Below are positions 23,901-35,400 of a stretch of 64,000 nt of DNA, in pieces. Every line of letters begins with the position of its first letter. Within the stretch, counting starts at the first letter, position 1. The stretch comes from Capitulum mitella. Lineage: Eukaryota; Arthropoda; Thecostraca; Pollicipedomorpha; Pollicipedidae. The translations under genes and the position numbers were made by a program. The stretch covers positions 8,181,001 to 8,245,000 of the forward strand of contig CP099841.1 of assembly GCA_030062745.1 (NCBI GenBank), in the 5' to 3' direction. Below the pieces are notes generated by a model. That model had not been told where the DNA came from, did not search any database, and saw nothing but the letters and a program-made list of their open reading frames with translations.

Positions 23901-26900
23901 CCGCCCCGGCCGCGGACGTGACGCGGGCGTGAGGAGGGGCCGCCGCCGCTGCCGGCTTGGAGCGGCCGGGCGGGGCCTGGTGGCGGCGGGCGCGCCGACC
24001 TCTGACTCGGCTCGGCGGGGCCGACGCACGGCGTCGGCGGGGCGGCCTCGGTGCCGGCGCGTAGGGCGCTGCCGGTTCCCAGGACGGCGCGGCGGCTGGC
24101 GGATCCCCGACGTGGCAATGAGTCGGCTGTCGGCCGTGATTACCGGCGTGCAAAACTCACCTTGAGCGGTTCCGGCGCGGGCGCGCTGCGGGAGAGGTCA
24201 CGCCGGCCGGGCGTGCCGGCCGCCCCTGCAGGCGGACACCTGACGCCCGGCAACGGCCGCCGCTGACGGCCGACCGGCGCCGCGCCGCGGGATGGCGGCG
24301 CTCGGCCGAGCAATCACGTCTCGACACGTCCGTGACGGCCGCGAAATTGCCCGGGCTCTGTGCTGCGCGTGCTGGGCGTGGTCAGTCTTGCACATTTAAC
24401 CCGTTGTATCGGCTGCATTATTTTGTATTCCCAGTCATTGCAGAGGTTGACGGACGTTGTCTAGCAGGTGCACGCCCGTCCGGCCTCCTGTCATCGAGTG
24501 TCCGTTCGGCACGGGCGGCCCGACCGTCGGACCGCCGCCGTCGCCGCTCCGGCCGCCGCGTCATCGGCATAAATCAAAGCTGCTAGCGCCGGTCAGTGCG
24601 CCGGCCGGCGAACGCAAGAACCGGTACGGGGCCGGCTTTCCACGCAGCGGCGGCGGGGCGACGCCGCCCGGCGGGCCGGCGCCGAGCCGCCCGCTTTGGA
24701 AAGTCGGTTCCGGCCGGCGGCGCCCGGTGACGCGGCTTCCGTATTGCGGGGGCCGGCAAAGCCGCCGACGCATGCCGGCCGCCGGCGGCGTCGCTTTGTT
24801 TTGGTCCCGGTGACTGGCTGGTCGGGTCCGAGCAGATGCTTTGTGCAGATTAAAAGTGCTTTGGGTTCAAAGGGGTTTCATGGCGACGGAGGGCGGCCGT
24901 CTGGAGGTACCCGGAAGGCTTCACTTGCATTTGAAAAGGTCGTGCGGAGGGCAGATTCCCGTGGGAGATAGCTCACGTTTCCTGGAACAGGTGTGACCGG
25001 TAGACCTTTCCGACCGGGGGCGTTTTTCAGAGGCTGCCAGAGAGCAGTCACCTCTGGCTGCCGACGCTCATGGCTGCACTGGGGGTTTTCGAACCTGTTC
25101 GACAAGGACCCCGGCATCTCGGTGGTCATCGATTTATCTGATCCGCGGCGACGAGCCGGAGGTCTCGCCGACTTCCGCGGGATTCACGCAGTTCCCGGCG
25201 GCCAGCCGCGCGCGGCGGCGGATCTCAGGCAGAGATCTCCGGTGCGGACGTCAGATGCGGACCTCGAGAGCGGATTTTCGGCGCTGATCTTCGGCTCGGA
25301 TCTCGGCGGCGGGTCCGTCTCGCGGCTCCGAGGCGGGACCTGACGCGGGGATCTGTGCCGGAGTGACCTCGTCCAAGCTGGACGTTCGTGACCGGGAAGC
25401 ACTAGCCTCGAGAAAGCCGGTATTGGTCGGAATATTCCCCCGATGGGCATTGGCAGGCGTACAGAGCCGCAGTAGCTTGGCTTATCGTCATCGACGAACG
25501 TCGTCAACGTGGTGGGCGTCATACGAGTACTGCTTTAGTTTTCCCTGAGGCAAAGTCGCTTCAGAACGTCGTCAAGGTGCTGGCGTTTCGCTGGCGCTGG
25601 CGGTTTGGTGCGAGTCTATGTGGCGTAGTGTAATGGCTATTGTTGACATGGCAAAGCTCTGGCTCTGGCTGTGCTGGTATGAATCGAGTCGCATTTAACA
25701 GCCGAAGCCAGTTTTGTGTCTGAAGTCGAGCTGGTTGTCATTGCTGTTGGCACATATACCTGTGGGCGGGGTAACGGTGTATATCGGCGCGTTTGAGGTT
25801 CTGAACAACCCACTCTCCCAAGAAAGCATCCGGTCGTAGCTTTTCCTTAGAGTGCCTCAGTAATGTTATCTCGTACTGGCGTTGGATGTCGTGATTGATG
25901 GCACAAGTTCTTCCCTCATATCTGTCGCGTTTTAGCGAGCTAGTTCTTAGAAAGTAGTGTCCTGCACGGCCGCGGCAGAGCGTCTTCCTGCTGTTTCGCA
26001 TTCCATGCGCCGTTCCCCATCATCGCTGCACGTGACACAAGAGCCCATTGTCTTCCTGGCTGAAACGGCCCATTTCGGCAATGCAGGGTCCGCTTGCCAT
26101 GGTTGCCCGGGCGTCGTGCATCCTGCAATCTTTTCTCCCAGGCTGCGGCTGGAGACAGAACTGCGGACAGAACGTCGGAACCGTCGGAATCAGTCTCGGT
26201 CCCTCAGCCGCACCGGCCTGCGGTGACCGTTCAGGAATGGCTTGACCGCCCGGGCCGACGGGAGAGCGGTCCTCTGCGCGGTCCGGTCCCACAGGACGGA
26301 GGGCTCGTGTCGTGTCTGTCGCCCGGCCGGGTCCGGGCCCCGGGCCGGGCCGGCGGGTCAGGCCGGCGCCGCCTCCTCTCTCGGCCGGGATGGACGGATG
26401 GACCGCTCGCGTGACGGCGCGCCGTCGCGCCGCGATCGCGCCACCGGCCGCCGCTTTTTCTGGCGCGCCGGCGGCCGACGGCCGGTTATCACCGCCGCCG
26501 CGTCGGCGCCGGGCATGCGAGCGTCGAAAGTCCGCCGACGCGCCGGCCCCGCCGACCGGCGGCGGCGCTCGTTTTTTGACGCCGACGCGTTTTTGTGCGC
26601 CGCTCGCGTGACGCATCCTTACGGGGACGCGGCGCTTTGGGCGGGTGACCCGCGCGCCGCGGGTTAGAAGAGGTCAACGCGGCGGTGGCCGCGTGCTCCC
26701 ATTCCGGTGACTTGTTGGTTCGGCTCCGCGTCTGTTTCGCCGTTCGTCTTTTTCAGGTGTGTACGGGTGCTGGTATTGAGCGTGAGTTGCAAGGGAAAGT
26801 TCGTGTTCACCGAGTGTCCCTGGTAATGAAACCTCAGGTGCAGTAAATCGAATTTTGAGGCATAATCTCCTGACATATGTTGTTCGTGAATGGATGAGCC

Positions 26901-27109
26901 GTGTCCACGTCTCGACCACATCAAGAGTGGTATTCCTAGCATTTCATCATCTCATAAACCATGCCAAGAACTCATTTCTTGAAATGTTGGCAAATTTATG
27001 TTTGTACATTGCGCTTTACGAGTTCTTAATATTCACAACACTGGTGCATTGATAAGCATTGGTTAAATCTTGATAGTGATGGAATTTGCGAGGGATAAAC
27101 GCTGGACTT
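20988..27109. other. No gene recognised; several long GC islands
   Basis: GC/CpG islands occupy about 21000-21250, 22010-22450, 22910-24330 (the longest) and 26230-26670. Frames within them are Ala/Arg/Pro/Gly-rich on both strands and carry no recognisable domain. Between islands, AT-rich DNA holds only short unrecognised frames. Confidence 0.45.
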
Positions 27110-27185
27110 TGTGAACATCACGTATGGTAGTTTTTGTTAGATTCGTTTGTGGACATCACATATGGTAATTTTTATTAGATTCGTC
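27110..27185. repeat. 38-bp direct duplication
   Basis: Two adjacent 38-bp copies (27110-27147 and 27148-27185) begin TGTGAACATCAC and TGTGGACATCAC and both end TTAGATTCGT plus one base. They differ at a few positions, mostly transitions. Confidence 0.75.
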
Positions 27186-30100
27186 GAGGTGTGCCGTACA
27201 TTCGTGCCTTACATTACTGATTTAGTATGATAGAAATATATCATTATCCCACGTCGATATGACGCAAAAGCGATTTTGTCTCATTGTGCCATATCAAATG
27301 CATCTTCCTCTTTGTGTTGCAAACCTGGCTTTCACTCTAAATTTCACATTACGCCATGTCAAGGAGGAATTTTCCGCAACGCCGAACGGAGACGTTTGCC
27401 CAGCTCGGTAGGGCAGCCCGCTCAAACGGCGAGAGTGTCTTCATCACCCGGAGTCGAATTAAGTGAGGCCTGCCGGGCGCCTACGGGCCGGAAGTGCGTG
27501 CTGTCCTTGAGGGGCACGCGTCTGCAGCCTTGGCCGTGCCGCGGAATGGCCGGTCCGCGTTCCCATCGGTGCTCGCAGGCCTCCGGAATCCTCTTTCCGG
27601 GTTGGCGCGGCACTGCAGACGAGCGTTCTCCCGCGAGCCGCGTGCGTCATGACCCCTCGTGCTGACGTACGCCCGGCTCAGCATCGGTAGCGTGAAATTC
27701 GTGGAGTCGTTCCGTCGGCAGTGTTCGGGCGGTTGAGGCCGGCTGCGTGTTCGGAGGACTGCTGGATCGTCGTCGCGCCGGGCTCCCTCGCTGCGTCGGA
27801 TCCACCGTCACGTTTCCGTGCGACTCGAGTATCGGCGCTGACGCTCTTTTCTCCGGGTCGAGGGCGCCGGCGGCGGACGGTCGACCCGTTCCGGCGCGTC
27901 GTTGATGCGCCGCCGCCAGCGGAGCCGGCCGGGCCGAGCGGCGCGGCCGCGGCCTCCGGGCCGGCCTGTCCTCCGCGGCCGTGACGAGGCGCGATGACGC
28001 GTCGCTCGGGAGGCGGCGCGGGACCGGCCGCCGTCACGCGGCCGAGGGCTTTCTTCGCCCCCGTGTCGCGGGCGCCGGGCGCCGGGCGAAGAAGGCGCCG
28101 CGACAAACGATTTCGCACGGGCGGCGGCGGCGTCACTTTACGGCTTCCCAGCGGGTGGCGCAACGTCGCGCCGCGGCGCCGCGTCGAGTGGGGCAATAGA
28201 CCTGTGATCGGCGATGATTGTGGACGGATAAGAAGTGCATTAGGAACGGCTTGCGTGCTGGTTAGCGGTCGAATAACGAATGGCTGAATTGGCCAACGTT
28301 ATGCCGAATGTTGTCAGATTTGGCAGGGAAGCTGGTCAATTGGCATGTTTATAAAGGGCTTGCTGGTTGGCTAATGAAGTGACCGGAAAGCTATGCGGTT
28401 CTAGTCTCCAGGCTTGGGCTAGTGGAACCTTGGGAAGGGTAGGGAGACTGAGGTTAGTTGTGTTAGTAGGGAGACCCGTTAGTTGTTAGTTGTGTTGCGC
28501 TGGTCTGTCGCGATATGCTCGTTATGCTTGACATTTGAGCACGTTTTGATGACGGTAAACGTCGTAAAAGACACTTAAATCCTCCCCGCAATCATCATTG
28601 GAGAAAAGGTATCTGTTGAACATCATTGTTCCGATTTTGGTGGCATTATTCACGCTTGCGTTTATGTGTGCGCACCATTTGGTGTGTTAGTGATGCTGCC
28701 AGTTGCCTGAAGTCACGCCATGTTCAGAGACTTTTCAGTTCAGCTTTGCTGATGTGCGTTGTTAAAGTCCCAGAAACGCTACGTCATGGCCGATATACAT
28801 GTATATATTGACAGTACATTGCAGTGATAAAATATTGTTTTGAACTGAGATGCAGGATGTATTACTAAATTACTCTAAAAAGGGCAAACATTTTGTTTCA
28901 CCGATTGCAGTTTGTTGGCAGCAAAGACGTTTCAGAGACGAAATGGCACTCCGAATGGACTCTTAGTGTCCTGTGACATGTGCATAACTGTATACCAAAG
29001 GGATCATAGCGTCCGCATAGTGTGCTGCCCGTGCAGTCCCAGTATGAGCTCTTGCAACCGCCTAATTGTTTCTTCATGACAGTCCAGAGGTATTGCAACG
29101 CGATATATTAGCACCACGATGGTCATCAAGATGGTCATCTTGTCACAAACGTCCCTCCCTTTAACCATCTCGACACTTCTCCCGTTTGACACATACGAGC
29201 GCTTCAGTTGATGACATACATGATCACATCGTAAAAAATTCCAGGACCATCACTCACCTGCGTGGGGTTGGCGTATGAGAATTGACGTCACAAAGCCCAT
29301 GGCAGACTTGTCGCAATATTTCTTCCGGCGACTGTACCATGGACCTCTGAGCGTTTATTGCATTGTTATTTATTGCATATATTATTTATGTTGTTATTTG
29401 TCATATATTATTTATATGTTTATTTATTGCATATATTATTGACCAGTCGTTGGTGTGACTGCTGTTTTAACAGTATTGGTGTAAAAGTATGTTGATAATT
29501 CTCCGAAGCCCATGTCACCCTCTCTGCACTGCTTGACTCTCGGTGATTAGTGTACAATGTGATCGCCTTCAGTGCGTCCGGGGGGACTCTTCTACATGGC
29601 GCTCCCATGCATCTGCATCGTGCCATCGGTGACTGGCTGCGTGTGAACGCACTCTTCATTTTCAAAGGCGTGACGCCCGGCTCTGCCGGATTTCACGTCT
29701 GGGCCGGGCGTCACGTCTGCCTTTGTTCGGCGGCGGCACTCAAAGTCGCTCGCTGGTTCACGGGAGTTTTATTCGCGGCGAACAGAAAACATGGTGTGGT
29801 TGCCTCGTCTGCTCGGCCTGACAGGGCGGGGCATTGCAGACGCCCGCCTGGTATCTGTTGTTCTTTTTTGGTGAAAATCGTGCATTACGCTCCTCGCCGA
29901 TGAAAGCCTGGTGACACCTACAGTCAGACGCCGCTCGCTTCGAATTTTACGCTGCAGAGCACCGTTGGAAATGCGGTTTCCCTTCAGGACAGAAATTTAT
30001 GGATGCAGCGCTGCGTTTTCCGACAAGAGATTATCACGGCAAGTTGCTGGTTATCAGAGCTGAAAAATGTTGCGACCAGTGAACACCCCTGAGCCCGACT

Positions 30101-32203
30101 CTATGGGATGGCTCCGTCACGCAGTGTGTGCCGGGTCGGACCTGCGGGAGTGGCAGGGGGTCGTCCTGCGTTCGGTCTCCACGCCGCGGGCGGACCGTCG
30201 CCCGATGCGCGCCGCCTCGGAAGCGCCGAGCCGCTCCCACGCACGCGCGTCCTTGGCCGGCGTTGCGTGCGCGGGCGGCATGGCTGCGGCGCGGGGTGAA
30301 CTATGAACCTCGTCCATCACGGAAACGCGCCGCGGCCGCGCGCCGTGACGCACCGGCTCGCGTTTCTTCGCACACGCGCTCCGCCCCGTATCTGTGGTCC
30401 CTGGAGCGTGGCCTCTCATGCACTACGTCGCCGCGCGTTCCTCGTGTTCAGGTTTGCGCCGAACTGTCTTCATGAGAAAGCCTGCACTGCCAGTCGGGTG
30501 TCTTGCCACTGAGGCTCGGAGTCTGTATGTATATACAGGTATATATATAGGGGCAAACGGAAAGAGATTAATGGGATTAATAAGGCTGATGGATTTGAAA
30601 CACGAGGCGCCTGGGATTTTGGAAAGTCCATGCTAGGACGATAGCTATCTAAATTGCGCCAGGCTCGATGCGCATGACGACTCGCTCAGATGTGGCAACT
30701 GCCTACGGCGATTACTGAGCGCATTCGCCCCCCAATTGCAGCGAATCGGTCCCTGGAAGGGGCCTGAGGCGCTGTCGAGCGCCCGACGTCATTTTTCACG
30801 CGCGTTTCTATGACGAGGTCGCCGGTAAGTGGCGTATCCGCGCTGGCGGACACGGCCCGCTACTCCTGCCAACGAGGGACCCGCCCCGCGAGCCCGCAAT
30901 TTCCAGATGTTTAGAATTGTCCTCGTTTACGCCGCCGCAGCGGCGAAACGTCAGCCGGAAAGCCGGGGAACAGGGGAGGGGCGCCCCGGAGCGATTCGTC
31001 CTTCGGCGGCGCGCCGGAGGGGCCGTCGGCGGCGCGCCGCTCCTCGTCTCGACGGCGCTGGCCCAGTTTTGGGCGGCGGCGCCGGCGGCTGTTGTTGCCC
31101 GGCTGCAATTACACGCCCGGCGTTTTCCGAAAACGGCCGAAAGGGCCGGTGGCGGCGGCGCCAGTTCCACGGCGCCCGAGCGGAGGCGATTGCCGGCCGG
31201 CAGCCGCCGCCGACGACAAGTGAAGGGAGCGCGGTGAATAATGGAGGCGGCGAACTTGGCGCGCAATAATCGCCGACGCTGGGAAATGGGGACACCGCTT
31301 AGCGCGCGGTGTCGCCAAGTGTCCGGTGGCCAGTCGACTGCAAGCAGGCTGTCGGTGTCGGCGTCGGTCGGCGTCTGAGTGGCCCCATTGTGGCGCACTC
31401 AGCGGCCGGTCCTCTTTTGATTCCGTCATTCTACTCTGGTCTGGTTTTGCCTTTGGTATGTTCTGACCGAGTGCAGTTCCCTGGCCTTCCGCTTTCTGTC
31501 ATGTCCTATCCTTCATTGTCCCCCCCCTTTCCTGTCCTGCCCTGCCCTGCCATGTCCTAGCCTGTCCCCATCTTGGTATGTATTTCCCTGCCAAATCTTG
31601 TATCCCTTATGACCTTACCCTGGGTCTGCCCGACATGATTTCTGTGCGCTGCCTGGTCCGCCGTCGTTGACGGCTGCAGACCGTCAGGCCGGCGGCGAAT
31701 CTGCCGCTGTAGGCGGCGGCGGCGGCGGCGGCTCCCTCCAACTAGGACAGTGCGCTGAAACCCATTGTGGTGCCCAAGGCCGCAGAAGTCATGATCTCGC
31801 GCCGGCGCACGTAGCACTTTCGTGGGGCCGCGCCGGCGGCTGCCTCCGCGGCTGCTGGGCTAATTGTGGCGCTGGCCGGGCACGCGCGCCCGTGTCGGGG
31901 GCCGCCGCGGTGCTGTTTGCTCACCGCGCCCGCAGCGTCCGGCTCTAATGACAGTTTATGGGGTTAGCCGGGCAGAGCGTGCGACGTCGTTTCGACACGC
32001 GCCGGCGACGGCGCGGGAGCAGCGCCGCCCGCGACGCGTGTTTAGTCAGTGGTGTCGCCGTTTGGTTTGATTCGGCCGGTCTCTTCGCTGAGCGATCACC
32101 CGGCGAACGCGTACACAAACAGGATCGATCATCGTCCGCTTGTGGCGGCTTTGTCGCTTGGCCTGAGGACGAGTCTCCAGCGGCGGCGTTTGTCCCGTTT
32201 CAG
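27186..32203. other. No gene recognised; likely 5' flank of CEP350
   Basis: GC islands at about 27840-28190, 30820-31260 and 31670-32200 alternate with AT-rich DNA. A C-rich pentamer-like tract (CCTGT/CCTGC) lies near 31500-31570. The 31.7-32.2 kb island lies just upstream of the first coding exon and may hold its promoter. No TATA box is near; a TCAGT initiator-like sequence is at 32046-32050. Confidence 0.35.
29364..29441. repeat. AT-rich ~27-bp tandem repeat, three copies
   Basis: Three imperfect copies of a unit containing GTTATTTATTGCATATATTA and ending in ATTTAT occur head to tail. Simple AT-rich sequence with no associated gene. Confidence 0.6.
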
Positions 32204-32209
32204 GCGGCG

Positions 32210-32492
32210 ATGATGCGGCAAGGCGGCGAGCAGTGGCCGCGGCGGGCGGCCGAGGGCGACCCGGACCCGGTCACCGTGCGCGTGCTCAACGAGCTGTCGG
32301 CGCCGCCGGAGCCGGGCCGCGGCAGCCAGCAGCTCGTGCAGCCGCGGCCGGCCAGCACCAGCAGCCTGCTGGACGCCGCCGAGCCGGCGCCGCGCCGCCG
32401 GGAGCTGGTCAGCCGGCTGCTGGCCGCCGGCACGCCCCACTGGCAGGCGGCGGAGCGGCGGCCGGCCGTCTCGGCCCGTGACATTCCTCCAG
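32210..32492 (+). CDS. CEP350: CEP350-like, putative first coding exon
   Basis: The frame starts at tandem ATGs (32210 and 32213) with G at -3, six bases after a good acceptor (CCCGTTTCAG ending 32203), so a non-coding exon probably precedes it. It encodes 94 residues plus one base. The helix VTVRVLNEL and the helical stretch [12 protein letters not shown] look like real protein. It ends at CTCCAG|GTGAGA in phase 1, matching the phase-1 exon at 46193. No direct family motif is seen; assignment rests on strand, phase and coding character across a 13.7-kb intron. It could instead belong to a separate small gene. Confidence 0.45.
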
Positions 32493-35400
32493 GTGAGACG
32501 CTTCGGTCAACCGACGCCACAGGTGAGGCACCAGTCCCTCAGGTGGACGCTGGCCGGTGGAGGCGCCGTGCCTCATGGCTCCAGGTGAGACAGTCTTGTT
32601 GCGATCAGCACTGCACAGGAGATGACACTGCCGGATCTGACTCCCTGCGAAATGGCGTTACTCTGGGATGTGCAAACTAACAGCTATAGGCTCCTACAGG
32701 CTCACACAAGATCCCGGACCGATGGATGGGAACAGTCAAGCAGGTTGAGATGTCCTAGACACCTCGTATTCTCGCTGCGAGCGGCGTCGCGACGAAGGGC
32801 ACAGATCACGAGCCAATCTGGTGATTCCTGAATGGCTTCGCCTCCCCCGCAGCCGCTGGGCTGTGCAGACAGGCCCTTGCTGCGGGGCACACGTCGGCCC
32901 GCCGTCCGTATCGGCGGCGCTGGCGTCTGTCCCGCCCGGCTCCTGGCGGCGGCGGCGGCGGCGGCGGCGGCGCTCGTCAGCCGACCGTTGTCGGCCGGTG
33001 GCGGAGGTCGGCCGGGTCGTGACCGGGCGCTCTTCAGACGCCCGCCGCCGGCCGGCTCCTGTGTGACACGCCGTGACGCAACGGAGCCGGCCTCGGCCGC
33101 GCGCGCCGCCCGGCCGCACCGGCCGGGCGGCGCCGACCGCGCGTCGTCGGCGACGGCGGACGCTCGGCGTCGGCGACGGCCGCCGCGGCCGGCCGGCGCG
33201 TTCGGCGAACTGCGGGCGTCGGTGGCGAAACGAGGGGACGATTACCCGACCGTCCGCCGGGCAGCCGTGCAGTTTCTGCGTGCGCGCGCGCGGCCGCCGC
33301 GCCGGCGAAGTGAAGGTGATGATGGGGTGTACGCAGCTCCAGGGCCGTTTTCGCGGTCCGTCCCGATCCGAATGGCGGGGTTGCGAGAGGTCGCCCGTGG
33401 AGTGTTCTGATGAAACGGGCTGCAGGTATCGCGTGGCACTCCGGAGCTGTGTCGCCGAGGCGTTTCGCAATGATCGGCGACCGGCATGCGTGGTTTCACA
33501 CTATCGGCTGTTTGTGGTGCGAAGGGACCCGCCTGCCTCCGAGTCTCCCGCGTTCCTGGGCGAATGTGACCTCGGAGTGTCAGCCGTCGCAGCCGGCCGC
33601 TTTGGTGCATGTCCTGCTGGGTTCGGCCGTGTTCCTTCGCCTCCGGGTGGACAGTCTTCCGTGGCTCTTCTCAGAGGACGACCGTTCAGCTCGCTGAATG
33701 GTCAGCACCGCTCGCCGTCCACGGTTCCCTGCAACTTCAAGGGGGGGGGCACAACGTCGGTCCACCCCTCCTGGCCTGTGTTCATCGTGTTCACGCTCAT
33801 TAGTTACGTTTTATATCCGTGAAACAGGTCAAATCGTGGACTTTCTTCAGCCCCTACTGGCTGTTCAGAAAGAAACTGCAGATTGCACTGAACCGGACCG
33901 ACATTATATTGCTTTGGGTCTGACGACAGGTAGGGTTTGCACACCGATTAGGAAGCGGCCAACTGCAGCGGCGCCTGCCACATCGGCGTGCGAACCGGAC
34001 CATCTGTACAGCGCCCGGCATCCCGGGGGGCCCAGTCCATTGATGCGGCCATCAGCTGGCGGATCGTTGTCCGGCCGGCGGCGCCGGGCCGGGCACGTGG
34101 GCGTCCCCGGCCGTCCCCCGTGGCCCCGTCTGCCCTGGCCGGCGGCGGCCTCCCGCCAGCGCCGCTCAGCTGGAGCCCCGCTCACGTATTCCATCGGCGG
34201 GGCACCTCCGTAATGGGCTCGCCTGTGCACCGAGTGCAAATTACCCGTTCGTTAACGGCTACCTGACGTGCCGACACGGCGCGAGGGACTCGTATAAATC
34301 TGGGTTGGGTCGGCCTGCGACCTTGGCCGCGGCGACACCGCCCGCGCCCGTCATAACGGGCCGGCCGGCGTCGATTGGAACTGGAGTAAGGGCCGCCGCG
34401 GCGTGCGCGACGCGCGGCCGCCCGGCGCCGGCCGACGGCGGCGGCGGCAGGGGCGTGGCGGGCAGCGATCGGGGCGGACCGGCGTCGTTAGCGGCGGCGC
34501 GGCGCTGCTCAGTCATCCGGCTGGACGTCGGGATCGGATGGCGTTGGGTCTGCCTTCCATGTGCAGGTTGAGAAGCACAGCCTTTTTGGTTGGGGGAAGG
34601 AAGGAGACAGTGAACCATTGTTCGTGGAGAAAAGCGGAACGTCGCACAGTTTTACGGCCATCGGTTTCTAATAGTGATCGGGCTTTTGCTCGCGAGGTTA
34701 CATGCTTTTTCCAGAGTGCATTGGGAAAGATGCTAGCTGCACGGAAGGCGTTTTGTTACGATCATTTCCCAGAATTTTAACCTTTACCAAAGTAAGGTAG
34801 ATGTCACGGAAAACGTTGCTTGTCATGCACATAAAAGGAAGCCGGTTTCTAGATCTTGTCAAGTGGTATTTGGGATGCTTCAGTTTGATGGGTGTGTTTC
34901 GGTGGAAGACTTACGGAAGGGTAAGTTTGGACATCGGAACACAGAAATGGCATGATGATGGAACGAGGAAAGCTTATGCAACGCGAGCTAGGCATTTTGT
35001 TCGAAAGCCCAAACTTTCATCGGTCATCGTGAAGTTGTTTTAACGGGTATCACTGTCTCGTGACGTCTGCGATGAAGACCATTGCACGAAGACTGCACTG
35101 TTTGTCGGCAAGGTGTCATCAAAATTTCACGCAACGGAATTTGAGGAGTAAAACATACAGTGCATTTGTCAGTAATGATACGCACTGGGATTCAGTGAAA
35201 CGTACAGCGTATTTGTTGTAATGATGGTTGTACCGGTGCTGGCATTCGTTGGTTATCTATTGAATAACCCTGGAGCGTATGGCGTGATACCGGTATTCAT
35301 GAAGTGGTCGAATCATTTTAGAGCCGCATGCGGCAAGGAGGCCTTGTTCTACCGATCCCATCCTCCTGGGCTGTTATTTACGAAGCTTCTTTGATATCTC

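Noticed and set aside
34293..34299. Isolated TATAAAT in GC-rich context
   Set aside because: No initiator, linked donor or coding exon nearby, and similar TATAAA strings occur at several places.
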